Shown: positions 11,701 through 23,390, numbered from the stretch's first letter. The stretch is DNA of 62,000 nucleotides from Neocallimastix lanati (nom. inval.) (GCA_016946835.1 JACVTC010000108.1:15001-77000); one strand, 5' to 3'. Notes: generated from the sequence alone by a model not told the origin. Made by a program: numbers and translations.

Positions 11701-12263
11701 TGCCATTTTTTTGGTATTATCTCAAAAACTTTAAGGCCTTTAGCGTAGTCCGAAATCTTAAGAATTTTAGCTATTTTATTAATTTTTGTTTCAAAGACGT
11801 CTAAATGATTTTTGTCTATTTTGAGGTTATTCCAGATCTTTTGGGCTTCATCTATTGATTACGTAGCGAATTTTGTTTGGAAGTGAGCCAGGATTTCATT
11901 AAAGGGAATAGTAATTCTGCCTGAATTTACCCCCCTCGCAGGAAGAAACTTATTATAGAAATAGTTTCTTTGATTAGCTGGAAGGCAGGATAGAAACGCG
12001 GAACAGAGATATTCTTCATTAGGAGGATGGGCAAAGTGGTGGAGGTAGTTATGGAATTGATAAACAAAGTCATCAGCATCTTCAATGTTACCAGAAAAAA
12101 TAGGTTTTTTAATGTTAAATATCTTTTGGAAAGTAGAAAGGTCATTGGCTAAATCAGAGGAAGAATCTGAAAAGGTAAGTTTATAGGGGACTTGAAAAGA
12201 GACCCTTTTGTTGCTAGCACTAAGTTTTACAGCGGTAGATTTAGCCCATTCAGCCACTTTCAT
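8769..12263 (-). pseudogene. F element gag-protease-RT-RNase H polyprotein with one in-frame stop, no integrase
   Basis: One frame runs from ATG at 12263 to a stop at 8769, broken only by TAA at 11859-11861. The first 134 codons resemble Ty3/gypsy capsid (FSGNIEDADDFVYQF). The same frame continues without shift to a 955-codon stretch from ATG 11636. That stretch has an aspartic protease motif (LIDSGG), an RT with PVPKHDGSFR, LDLRFAYNQI, MPFGLSDAPPFFQ and the catalytic YLDD, and RNase H with FSDAS, DKELL, LTDNN and DIADWLSR. It then stops at LHFEK. No integrase HHCC or DDE motif and no chromodomain follow. Coding G+C is higher than in the neighbouring elements. The stop lies inside capsid, so a nonsense mutation is likelier than programmed readthrough. 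Loss of integrase looks like 3' truncation, because the 3' LTR is missing too. Confidence 0.75.
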
Positions 12264-12549
12264 AATATCAATTATATAAAAAGACGATATATAAAATAAA
12301 ATAAAAGAGAATATAATGGTTAGTATATATTATTTTAATAAAGTAAACAAAAATAAATAAAGGAAATATGTAAACAATAATGAAATAAATATTATGAAAT
12401 TATATAATTAGAAAGAAAAAGTTTTGCAAATAATATAATATAATTCTTATATATAATTTGTTTTTTAATTGCTTTAAAATTTATTTATTTATATTTTTTT
12501 TTTTAATTATTATTATATCATATTATTTCCAAAATTTTCTCTTTCAAAG

Positions 12550-12562
12550 AAGAGTTATTATT
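12550..12562 (-). promoter_or_regulatory. F/Y primer-binding site complementary to its own LTR
   Basis: On the minus strand the LTR end TTTCTTACA is followed by ATAATAACTCTTC. The 13-nt AATAATAACTCTT here is exactly complementary to the minus-strand LTR segment at 13103-13115. The 5' leader (12264-12549) between this site and gag shows nothing else. Confidence 0.6.
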
Positions 12563-13270
12563 GTAAGAAATTACTTATAAAATTAATTATAAATAATTTC
12601 TTAACTACAAATTAACATTAATTATTACTAATTAACATTAATTTGAGAAAATAAAATTAAATATAATTAAATAAATATAAAATAATATAAATAAATAATT
12701 ATACTTAACTTAAATATAAGATAGAGTTTATTATAGAAAGTTTATAATAAACAATAACACAAAAGGAATAAAAGACACAAATATTTATAAAATATGTTTT
12801 TGTAAGAAATTACTTATAAAATTAATTATAAATAATTTCTTAACTACAAATTAACATTAATTATTACTAATTAACATTAATTTGTGAAAATAAAATTAAA
12901 TATAATTAAATATAAAATAATATAAATAAATAATTATACTTAACTTAAATATAAGATAGAGTTTATTATAGAAAGTTTATAATAAACAATAAAACAAAAG
13001 GAATAAAAGACACAAATATTTATAAAATATGTTTTATTAAAAGGGTTTTGTTTTATTAATTAATTATTTTATTTGAATTATTATTTATTATAAAAATTCT
13101 AAAATAATAACTCTTGATTTCTCGAAGAGAACTCAAGAGAATCAAATATATATAAATTAATAATTAAATATTATTGGTTAAAATAAATACAATAATTTAA
13201 TGTATTAAATTATTGTATTAAATAAGAAAGATAGATAAATTTTATAATAAATTTATCTAAGTTTCTTATA
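12562..13270 (-). repeat. Y-family 5' LTR of F with duplicated U5
   Basis: A full Y LTR (12801-13270, reversed) is followed on the leader side by a second copy of its last 239 bp (12562-12800). Both copies start, on plus, TGTAAGAAATTACTTATAAA. The duplicated piece covers U5 only; the TATA, hairpin and primer segment occur once (13095-13150). The far end reads TTTCTTATACA rather than TTTCTTACA, so it is mutated. Confidence 0.65.
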
Positions 13271-13274
13271 CAAT

Positions 13275-14235
13275 TGTAATAATCATACTAAGTTCTATTA
13301 CTAAATATGATTATTAACTTCAACTTAGTGACTAATTCATTAAGTTGAGAAATAAAATAAAAATAAAAATTTTACCTAAAAAAGAGTTTATTATAAAATT
13401 AATAATAATAACAACACAAAAACTAAAGGAAGAAATATTTGTATAAAGTTTAAGTTGGTTTTTTTTAAAGAATATGTTTTTAAATAAAATATTTTATTAA
13501 TTTATTAAAGTTTAAAATGTAATATTGTTATTATTATAACTATCTTTTTATAATAATAACTCTTGATTTCTTAAAGAGAAATCAAGAGCCCTTTTTATAT
13601 TTTTTTATTAAATTAAGGTTAAATAAAAAGTTTTTTCTAATCTTAAAAATTATCTTATCTAGAAAAAGATTAGAAGAAAAAACTAGATAAGTTTTGATCG
13701 ATATTCTATTCATATCGATCATCGTATATATTAAGTAAAACCAAATATATTATTTTATATTTGGATAAAACCTTAATATATCGATTTTCTAAATTTTAAT
13801 TTAGATCATCAAATAAAAGGAAAAATAAATAATAACCGGAATGATCTAAATTATTCTATTTTTCTAAATATTATTTTTAAAATCTAATCTAAACTTATTA
13901 ACATAAAACTATCTTTAAAAAATACAGAAACTTATTAATTGTTCTTTTAAATGTACAATGTACAAAATAAATAAAACTAATGTTTACATTAACTTAATAA
14001 TTAAATGAATAGCTAAATAAAATTAATAATATTAATATAAGAATATATAATAGTTATTTAAATAAATTTTTTAATATTATTTTAGTGTATGAATAATTAT
14101 ATTTTTAATAAATTTGATAATAATATTTCAATGTATGAATTAATTATAATTTAAATAAATTTATAATTATTATCAATAATTATAAAGACTAAGAAATAGT
14201 AATTATTTATTAATAAATAATTATTATTTCTTACA
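13275..14235 (-). repeat. X-like solo LTR X4
   Basis: Plus-strand reading is TGTAATAATC...ATTTCTTACA. It carries the ATAATAACTCTTGATTTC hairpin/primer block near 13553 and the ATCGATATGGAT-like region typical of X LTRs. It is clearly diverged from X1, X2 and A. No exact target duplication is visible (left ACAAT, right ATAAT), in line with an older insertion. Confidence 0.6.
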
Positions 14236-14241
14236 ATAATA

Positions 14242-15006
14242 TGTTTCAGGATTTCTAATAATTTAAATTTTTATTTTCCAAAAATAATATATTCTTAATA
14301 ATTAAATTTTCTTTTTATCTTTATTAACTCTTATTTTTTTTATTAAGTATTTTCTTTTTCTTTTATACTTTTTTTACTACATGAATTTTATAATTATTTT
14401 AATTCTTATTAGAATAATTATTACATGTGATTTTAATAATATTTTTTAAAAGTTATTTTAATAATAAAAATATTAATACTAATATAATTAATATTATTTT
14501 TAATGACAAAATATTAATAATGATAAAATTAATAAATTTAACAATAAAATTATTGATAATATTTTCGATAATATAATTCTTAAAACATTTTAATATAAAT
14601 AATAAAATAAATATAATAATAAATCAATTTAATTAATATAAAATAATAATTATTTAATAATTAGTCATTAATCAATTTAATAAAATTATAATTATTTAAT
14701 AATTAGTCATTAATCAATTTAATAAAATAATAATTATTTAATAATTAGTCATTAATCAATTTAATAAAATAATAATTATTTAATAATTAGTCATTAATCA
14801 ATTTAATAAAATAATAATTATTTAATAATTAGTCATTAATCAATTTAATTTGATAATTTATATAATTATTTTAAATTAAAAATAAAATTATGAAATTATA
14901 AAAATAGTTTAAATTAATTAACATATAAAGTTATTAAATTTAATTATAATTTCGAATTGTATAATTTAAATCATTAGTTTATTGTATTTTGGCTAGTTCC
15001 GTAACA
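14242..15006. repeat. Solo-LTR-like unit V with 42-bp tandem repeat
   Basis: Bounded by TGTTTCAGG and CCGTAACA and wedged between X4 and element A with only 6 and 3 bp either side. Five copies of a 42-bp unit containing TTAGTCATTAATCAATTTAAT lie at about 14635-14850. No reading frame and no second copy of the unit are seen, so the LTR call rests on its ends and position. Confidence 0.35.
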
Positions 15007-15009
15007 AAT

Positions 15010-15988
15010 TGTAAGAATCTATACTTATTTTTAACAAAATAATTATATTTTCTTAGTTAGGTTATAATTAATATAACTTTTACTTAACTCATATTTCATT
15101 TATACACCTAATTATAATTAATAATTCATTTAATTATATATTAAAATTTTATTTAGTATAATATTAAAAATTTATTTAATTAAATAATTTTTATACATTT
15201 AAAATAATATTAAATTTATTTAATTATTCACTTAATTATTAAATTTATTAGTTTTAGTTTTCTCTCACTTATTAAATCATAAACTAAAACACTATTCTGT
15301 ATTCTATCATGTATTCCGTATTGTATTAATCATGTATTTTATTATTAATGTATTGTTTTATATTTTTTATGTAAAGTTCTATAAAATAGAACTAAATAGA
15401 TTAAATTTTAAATTTTATGATCGAAATAATTTTCATTATTTTATTCTTTTATTTTCGATCATTATATTAGACTAAGTAATTGGTTAATTAAGGTTTTTCC
15501 AATTACTTCTTAAAAGTAATCGGTTTTACTTAATTAACGCGATGATCGATATGGATAGAATATCGATCACAAAACTTATCTAGGTTTTTCTTCTAGTCTT
15601 TTCCTAGATAAGAGATTTGTTAAGATTAGAACCCCTTTTGATTTTAACCTTATTTTGACAAAAAAGTATAAATAAGGCTCTTGAGTTCTCTTTGAGAAAT
15701 CAAGAGTTATTATTATAACAATTATAATATAATAATAATAACAATAGTTTTAACATTTAAAATTTTTAATAAATAATAAAGCAAATTATTTTAATAAAAT
15801 AAATTTTATAATTAAAACTTTTCTTTATCAATTTTAGTGTTTCGTCTATTATAATTCGTTATAATAAACTCGATAATTAGAAAGAACTATAGGTAAGTAT
15901 GATTCTTTTCTAAACCTTTAATATTAGCAGTTAGAGCTAATATTAATGATTAATAATTTAATTATAATTTTTTAATTAAATTATTACA
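15010..15988 (+). repeat. X-family 5' LTR of element A, 979 bp
   Basis: It runs TGTAAGAATC...AATTATTACA and pairs with the 998-bp 3' LTR at 21008-22005. A TATAAATA box at 15667-15674 is followed by the inverted repeat CTCTTGA/TCAAGAG and the primer segment AAGAGTTATTATT (15702-15714). The length difference between the two LTRs suggests an insertion that is not recent. Confidence 0.85.
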
Positions 15989-16000
15989 ATAATAACTCTT
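15988..16000 (+). promoter_or_regulatory. Element A primer-binding site, 13-nt complement of the LTR
   Basis: AATAATAACTCTT begins with the last base of the 5' LTR and is exactly complementary to 15702-15714 in the LTR, 35 bp downstream of the start of the TATA box. In Tf1 the transcript 5' end pairs with the PBS in this way and is cleaved to prime minus-strand synthesis. No tRNA-type TGG site is present. Confidence 0.65.
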
Positions 16001-16996
16001 CATTAGTATAGTTTAATAGAATAGTTAATTAATTTAATAATATAATTAATTTCTAGAATCAAGTAGTACAAAATAATTTAGTGTAGTACAATAAAAATTT
16101 TTATGATTAATAATAAATAAAATAATATAAATTATATAGAATAATCTAGAAATTAAAAAGAATAAATTAATATATAGTAAATAAATTAAATATTAAAATA
16201 TAAGTAGATAATATTAGTAAATCAGATCAAAAATCATTAATAATTTAGTATAGAAATTATAAGAATTAATATAAACCATAAATTAAATATTAAAAAAATA
16301 AGTAAATAGTAATAATTAGTTGGATAAATAATTAAAAGAATAAAAATTAAAAGAATAGATATATAATAATAAATAATAATAAATAATAATAAATAATAAT
16401 AAATAATAATAAATAATAATAAATAATAATAAATAATAATAAATAATGATAGTAAATAATAAATGATAAATAATAAATGATAAATGATAAATAATAAAAA
16501 ATTAAACAACAATAAATAGCAATAATAAAATAAATAATAATAATAATAAGAACACATAAATACACTAACATATGTTTACATGATTTTAGGGAAATAGAAC
16601 TGGAAGAAGTAGGCCAAGGAAACAATATAGAAGAACCAAGACTTAGTACAAACCTTAGAAGCAGAGGTGTGTTAGCATCTAGGTAACAGTTTCCGGATTA
16701 AGTTTATCTGTCACAGGCAGCGATCTGGGCAGCTCTGGACTGGCCTATCCGATGTGTGGTAGGTTGCAATCGTGGTGTACGCGGGAACAAGACACCAGTA
16801 ATAGGCAAGCTGCTCCCGTCATTAAGTACATACTACTGTTTACTGCTAACGTGCTTCTGGAAAATCGTCTGGAAATGCTTGAGTATTTTCTTATTCAACT
16901 GTTTTCTTTCGCCAAAACTTCCTGACTATGACCTTATAATCATAATAAACATATATATATATTTCATAGTTAATATAATTTATAATTTAGGCAAAA
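16001..16996 (+). other. Element A leader: AT repeats then a GC-richer block
   Basis: The first half is AT-rich with an (AATAATAAAT)n-type repeat (16365-16450). From about 16565 to 16930 composition switches to roughly balanced, with no long frame, then returns to AT-rich just before the gag ATG at 16997. The sequence TTATAATTTAG just upstream of the ATG resembles a 3' splice site, so a leader intron is possible. A packaging or translation-control RNA structure is the other reading. Confidence 0.45.
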
Positions 16997-17749
16997 ATGG
17001 AATCCAATAGTAATAACGCCCAAATTCCAAGTGAAGTTGAATCCTTAAAGCTTATAACAGCTTTAACAGAATTTATTCCTACCTTCTTTTCCGCCAACGT
17101 AGTGTTATCCAAGGACTTAGCTGATAACAACAAACTTAACGTTAATGAGCTCCTGGAACAGAGTGAATTGTTTTTTAAAAAACATCCCAACTCTTTTTCC
17201 ACGGACGACTTAAAAATTTCTTATGTTATCAGCATGTTACATGGACCTCCAAAGAAATGGGGACTTTCATTGAAGGCTGATGGGACTTTAAATTCGTTAA
17301 GCTATGACACCTTTAAAGATATTTTGATAAGCAATTTTGGGGATACTAAAGAACAGAAGGATGCTCTTATTGAACAACTTCTAAACTTAAAACAACTTCA
17401 TTTAGGAAGAGCCGCATTATATACTATTGAATTTCGAAGGTTAGCTGGACGTATTGGATGGCCGGACGATGTATTCATTGACCTAATCAAAAGAGGCCTT
17501 CTTGAGGATGTTAAAACAGAGTTCAATAAATTAGACAAACCTAAAAGTTTATTTGAGGCAACAAATTTTATTATCAATATTGATAGAAAATGTTTACTTA
17601 AGCAAAAAGTAAAGACCAATGACTACAAGCCAAAGAGTAGTAAATCTTTCAAACGAAAAAGAAACGAAACTAACATGACCGAAAACAAATTTAAACGCAA
17701 TAAGCACCATAAGGGACGAGACAATGGAAGTATTTTATCAGCAAATTAA
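16997..17749 (+). CDS. Gag (capsid) of element A
   Basis: A 250-residue protein with Ty3/gypsy capsid features: a helical central region with KISYVISMLHGPPKKW, RAALYTIEFRRLAGRIGW and a downstream DLIKRGLLEDVK helix. The tail is lysine/arginine-rich (FKRKRNETNMTENKFKRNK) with no CCHC knuckle, so RNA binding would rest on basic residues. The stop TAA at 17747-17749 is followed, in the same frame and without another stop, by protease sequence from ATG 17771. Gag and Pol are therefore separated only by one stop codon. Programmed readthrough, re-initiation at 17771 or a mutation of a once-fused frame are all possible. Confidence 0.8.
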   Translation: MESNSNNAQIPSEVESLKLITALTEFIPTFFSANVVLSKDLADNNKLNVNELLEQSELFFKKHPNSFSTDDLKISYVISMLHGPPKKWGLSLKADGTLNSLSYDTFKDILISNFGDTKEQKDALIEQLLNLKQLHLGRAALYTIEFRRLAGRIGWPDDVFIDLIKRGLLEDVKTEFNKLDKPKSLFEATNFIINIDRKCLLKQKVKTNDYKPKSSKSFKRKRNETNMTENKFKRNKHHKGRDNGSILSAN

Positions 17750-17770
17750 ATACCAAGTCATAATAATAAA

Positions 17771-20700
17771 ATGACTACAACTTTCTTGTTAACCGTTAAT
17801 AACAAAAAGATTAAAACCAGAATCCTTATTGACTCGGGCTCTGCTAGAAGTTATCTCTGCAAAAGCTTCGTACCAGCAAACAAAATTCCTTATTCAAACC
17901 TCTCAAATACGATCAATGTAAAACTTCCTAATGAAAAGAATATGGCTATAAAACAAGTTACAAAACGTCTTAAGCTTACTTTCATGGACCATACGGAAAC
18001 ATTTGAATTCTTTATAGCCAATTTACAACTTCAAGACGTATCTGCAATCCTTGGAAGAGATTGGTTAAGCCTTCATTCTCCTTACATTGACTATAAGAAT
18101 AATAAAATCTATTTTTTAGAATCTCACTGTTTTAGTCATTGTCCTTCCGCTAAGGGTAATAAGTTTGTTTTCCATTCATCAGATATTACTGCTTCTCTCT
18201 TACCCAGAACTGAATCTGAACATAATGGAGAAACTTCTCTTGATTCTATAATTCCTGATTCCATATCTGAAGACGAATTAAGCGATAGGGATATCTTTGC
18301 TGTTTTAATTCAAAATAGTAAAATGAAGGATTCTGACAAAAATGAAGAAATAATTAAAAAATCTCCTACTGGTGCTCCAGTGCTATTTGTTAAAAAACAT
18401 GACTGCTCTCTCAGACTCTGCGTTGACTACCGAAAACTTAATTCAATTACTATCAGAAATAGCTATCCAATTCCTAGGATATCTGATTTGATAGAAACAT
18501 TTAAAGGTGCTATTATTTTCTCTCGGCTTGACTTAAAATCTGCCTATAACTTAGTTCGTGTCAAGAAAGGCCATGAATACCTTACTGCTTTTCGTACTCC
18601 TTTTGGTCATTTTGAATACCGTGTAATGCCTTTTGGTTTACGCAATGCACCTTCAGTTTTTCAACGCTTCATTCAAGACATTTTTTCTGATTATATTGGC
18701 TTGTTTCTCTTTGTCTACTTAGATGACATTATAATATATTCGAAAAACCTTACTGAACATATTAAACATGTTCATCATGTCCTTTCCTTGTTAGTCAAAA
18801 ATGGTCTCTATGTAAAACTAGAAAAATGTGAATTTCACGTTCCTGAAACTACTTTTTTAGGGTTTGTTGTATCAATAAATGGCCTTTCTATGGATAAAAA
18901 CAAAGTAAAATCAATTCTTGAATGGCCTACTCCAAAAAACATGAATGAACTTCAAAGTTTCCTCGGACTCTGTAACTACTATAGGAAATTCATAAAGAAT
19001 TTCGCCATAATTATGGAACCCTTAAGAATACTCCTCAAGAAGAATAACGAGTTCAAATGGAATGATGATGCTGAGAATGCCTTCAAAAAATTAAAACTTA
19101 CTTTTACCACAAACGAAATCTTTATCTACCCCGACCCGGATAAGGAATTCACTGTTGAAACTGATGCCAGTGATTTTGCTGTGGGTTGCATTCTTTCTCA
19201 AATCAGTGACAAGGATAACGAACTTCACCCTGTCGCTTTTCATTCTAGGTCTTTGTCATCTTCTGAATTAAATTATACAATATATGACAAGGAACTACTC
19301 GCTATTATCACCGCTTTTGAAACCTGGCGTCACCACCTTGAAGGGGCTAAGTTTCCTGTTCAAATCATTACCAATCACAGGAATTTATTATATTTTAAAA
19401 AGCCTCAACATTTAAACCAACGCCAGATAAGATGGAGCCTCTTTCTTTCTAAGTTTGACTTTAGGATTTCGTTCAGACCTGGATCAAGGTGTGGTAAACC
19501 AGATTCGTTGTCGAGACGTCCGGATTATAAATCCGTGGTTTCCCTCCACAACAAAGACCGTCCTTTATTGGATGATAATGCCTTTTGTTGTGCAAACACT
19601 ATTATCAGTAGCTTGATTGATACCCAATCGACTGACAAATTTTGTGGATCAAGGAGTAGTGAACCAGATTCGTCGTAGAGACGTCCGGATTATGATTCCG
19701 TGGTTTCCCTCCACAACAAAGACCGTCCTTTATTGGATGATAATGCCTTATGTTGTGCAAACACTGATAATATTAGTAGTTTGATTGATGCCCAAAAGGC
19801 TGACACATATTGCAAATCTATTTTAGAAAAGATTAAAACTAAGTCAAACACAGTCAAAAGCTCTTTATTTTCTTTAAATGAAGGGGTCTTACATTTCCAA
19901 AACAGAATCATCGTCCCATCCACTTTAAGAGCAAGAATTTTGAAATCTTTTCATGACTCACCCACCAACGGACACCAAGGTATTGACAAAACACTTGAAA
20001 AAATCAAGAGATACTACTGGTGGCCTAATATGAAGAAAGATATTCATAATTATGTACTTTCTTGTTCAACTTGTGCTAGGTGTAAAATTCGTAGACATAA
20101 ACCCTACGGAAAAATTCAACCGTTACCTGTTCCCAATAAACCATGGGAAATTATTGGGGTTGATTTTATAGTTTCGTTACCTAGTTCACAAGATTGCACA
20201 TGTATTATGGTGGTTTCGGATCACTTAACAAAGATGATCCATTTAGTTCCTTGCTCCGACGTCCCTTCCGCTGACCTGACCGCCAAGATGCTCCTTTACA
20301 ACGTTTTTCGGTATCATGGATTCCCTAAAATCATTGTCTCTGATCATGGCTACCAGTTCTCTTCTGAATTTTGGACCTCACTCTGCTCAGCTCTAAATAC
20401 TAAGCCAAGACTCGCTACTGCTCATCACCAACAAACAAATGGTCAAGTCGAAAGGGCTAATTCCGTAATCGAACAATATTTACGATGCTACTGTTCTACT
20501 GCCCAAAATGAATGGTGCTTTTATCTACCTCTTTGTGAAATGGCTTATAACAACTCATTTCACAAATCTATAAACATGTCGCCTTTCTGTGCAAATTATG
20601 GTTTTAATCCAGTATGCAATATTGATTCTCCTCCTGTTCTTTTAAAAGATAATGCCTCTGTACTTACTAGGGATTGGTCTGCCCATTTTGATGCCCTTAA

Positions 20701-20998
20701 AAAGCACTTTATCAAAGCTAAAGAAGTTTTCAAAAAGTTTGGTGACTCTAGGAAAGCTTTTGGTCCTACTTTCCATGTTAACGACATGGTTTGGTTGAAA
20801 AGGTATTACTTCTCCAATGAACCTGCAAAAAAGCTTTCTAACCAGTATCTTGGACCCTTTAAGGTCATAGAAGTGAGGGAAAGAATGAACTACCGGCTTG
20901 AATTACCAGAAAATCTTCATTTACACCCTTTATTTCATATCTCGCAGTTGGAGCCTTATACTGAAAGAGACATAGGATTAAAGGAACCATCACCATAA
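17771..20998 (+). pseudogene. Pol of element A: protease, RT, RNase H, integrase (damaged)
   Basis: Order in one frame: protease (LIDSGSARSYL), RT (PVLFVKKHDCSLRLCVDYRKLN, with catalytic YLDD), RNase H (ETDASDFAVG, YDKELLAI), zinc-binding integrase N-terminus (HDSPTNGHQG ... CSTCARCK), and catalytic core with VDFIV, SDHGYQFSSEFW and NGQVERANSVIEQY, giving D, D and E. It ends at HPLFHISQLEPY plus a short tail, without a chromodomain. Three defects show. RT lacks the usual 70-80 residues before the GAPVLF motif (in-frame deletion near 18340-18370). A 165-bp in-frame tandem duplication follows RNase H. The second copy holds TAG at 19676-19678. I infer an inactive element. Confidence 0.8.
19481..19811 (+). 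repeat. 165-bp in-frame tandem duplication inside pol of A
   Basis: The copy starting GGATCAAGGTGTGG at 19481 is repeated from 19646. The repeated protein part includes RRPDY and VSLHNKDRPLLDDNA. The copies differ at scattered sites, so the duplication is not new. The period of 165 bp keeps the frame, but TCGTAG in the second copy creates a stop. Confidence 0.8.
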
Positions 20999-21007
20999 AG
21001 GGAGCAA

Positions 21008-22005
21008 TGTAAGAATCTATAATTATTTTTAACAAAATAATTATATTTTCTTAGTTAAGTTATAATTAATATAACTTTTATTTAACTCATATTTCATTTA
21101 TACATCTAATTATAATTAATAATTCATTTAATTATATATTAAAATTTTATTTAGTTTAATATTAAAAATTTATTTAATTAAATAATTTTTATACATTTAA
21201 AATAATATTAAATTTATTTAATTATTCACTTAATTATTAAATTTATTAGTTTTAGTTTTCTCTCACTTATTAAATCATAAACTAAAACACTATTCTGTAT
21301 TTTATCATGTATTCTGTATTCTATCATGTATTCTGTATTGTATTAATCATGTATTTTATTATTAATGTATTGTTTTATATTTTTTATGTAAAGTTCTATA
21401 AAATAGAACTAAATAGATTAAATTTTAAATTTTATGATCGAAATAATTTTCATTATTTTATTCTTTTATTTTCGATCATTATATTAGACTAAGTAATCGG
21501 TTAATTAAGGTTTTTCCAATTACTTCTTAAAAGTAATCGGTTTTACTTAATTAACGCGATGATCGATATGGATAGAATATCGATCACAAAACTTATCTAG
21601 GTTTTTCTTCTAGTCTTTTCCTAGATAAGAGATTTGTTAAGATTAGAACCCCTTTTGATTTTAACCTTATTTTGACAAAAAAGTATAAATAAGGCTCTTG
21701 AGTTCTCTTTGAGAAATCAAGAGTTATTATTATAACAATTATAATATAATAATAATAACAATAGTTTTAACATTTAAAATTTTTAATAAATAATAAAACA
21801 AATTATTTTAATAAAACAAATTTTATAATTAAAACTTTTCCTTATCAATTTTAGTGCTTCGTCTATTATAATTCGTTATAATAAACTCGATAATTAGAAA
21901 GAACTATAGGTAAGTATGATTCTTTTCTAAACCTTTAATATTAGCTGTTAGAGCTAATATTAATGATTAATAATTTAATTATAATTTTTTAATTAAATTA
22001 TTACA
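21008..22005 (+). repeat. X-family 3' LTR of element A, 998 bp
   Basis: Preceded by the polypurine tract AAAGGGAGCAA directly after the pol stop, starting TGTAAGAATC and ending AATTATTACA. It is followed by TAATAA, one base different from the CAATAA target motif used by the X LTRs near tRNA-Ala 2. The 61-codon frame at 21307-21492 is repeated in other X LTRs and is not a gene. Confidence 0.85.
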
Positions 22006-22011
22006 TAATAA

Positions 22012-22846
22012 TGGTATGGTTCATATAATTTTAGGAATATAATAATAATTAACACAAATAATAAAATTACAATAAAAAAAAATAATGTTTTAAAATCAAT
22101 ATTTATTTATTTAAATTTATAAAAGAAAAATAATAATATAATTATTTATTTAATAAAAAGAAAGTTATTGATTATATTTTATTTCACTAAAAATTACATG
22201 TATTTATATTTTTTTATCAAATTAAAATTTGTAAAGCCTAACTATTTTTTTAATAAACTAATTACTAATTATTTTTATAAATAAAACATTTAAATTGAAA
22301 TTGAATTATTATTTTAGTTAATAATATTATTGTTATAAATAATAGTTATATATTATTGAATTATTAATTATTTAATAATAGTTTAATACTAATATATATA
22401 AAATAAAAATAAAGAGATTATACAGAATATTTTATTGTGGTTTAGTTAAATTTAGTAATTAAAAATAAATTCAAATTGATAACGAAAATTTTAATAACTA
22501 ATTAAATAGATTTGATTATTTTCAATATAACATAATACAATAGAAATATAATATTAATATATTAAGTGGGCAAGGACAATATTCTTGGCTAAAGATTTTT
22601 AATACATTATAATGGAATCGGATCGATAATTCAAAAAGGAATTATAAGTTAATTGTTGATTTATTAACTTAAGATTTCTATTTAGTAATATTTGAAGAAT
22701 ATTGGAGGAAAGTTCCAATTAGATAGAATAGAATAATCTATAAGGTTAGAATAATTTATATTATTCTAGCACAATTAGTATTATTTGTTCATTCTGTATT
22801 ATTAATAATTTAATTATAATTTTTTAATTAAATTATTACATAATAA
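22012..22846. repeat. Solo-LTR-like remnant Z1 plus repeated X-LTR tip
   Basis: It begins TGGTATGGTTC after ATAA, with the AT-rich layout of the B/E/G LTRs. From about 22797 to 22840 the last 43 bases of an X LTR appear again, followed by the same TAATAA as at 22006-22011. No coding potential is seen. The right boundary of Z1 is unclear; a deletion or conversion event probably joined a second X tip to it. Confidence 0.35.
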
Positions 22847-23390
22847 TGATACGTTATTTTTATAAGTATCAATGTTTTTGTGGTTAGCAAGATTGTATTA
22901 AATAAAAATATATTCTAATATAAAAATATATAATTACAATACACGTTAATATTAAAACAAAATATAAAAAAATTATAGTTTTGTCGTTTTATTTATTTAT
23001 TTAAATTATTTATGTCGTAATACAAATTTTATAATAAAATGTTATTAAAGATCTTATTAATTATTTATTTCTAACTAACTTATTACTATTAAAATTTTTG
23101 ATAAATAAATATATTCCCCAAATATATTTATTTTAACCAATTTTATCTCTATTTTTTTCCAAATAAAAAAACCTCCTTCTCTTTAAAGAATTATAATAAT
23201 TTTTCTTTTATATTTCTAATTTCTAATTTACTATAAATTAAATCCTATTGGCTATTAACTAATTAAATAAATTTAATAATTTTTATATTACTATTTATTA
23301 TTATAATATACATATATAATTTAACTAATTATTTATTATATTTAATTTTATTTCTTGATAATATTCTCTTTTTATTTAAATACTGCATCA
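22847..23390 (-). repeat. B-element 3' LTR, 544 bp
   Basis: TGATACG...TACTGCATCA, near-identical to 30434-30975. The 4-bp target duplication ATAA lies at 22843-22846 and 30976-30979. On the minus strand the purine tract AAGCGGGGGAGTCT abuts the LTR at 23391-23404. Confidence 0.85.

Noticed and set aside
16237-16625. Leu/Tyr/Ile-rich frames on minus in the leader of element A, like membrane proteins
   Set aside because: They are translations of an AATAATAAAT-type repeat on the strand opposite to the element.
21307-21492. 61-codon frame starting MYSVFYHV, found identically in three places
   Set aside because: Each copy lies inside an X LTR at the same position and follows LTR similarity in non-coding positions too. 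Its recurrence reflects the repeat, not a gene.
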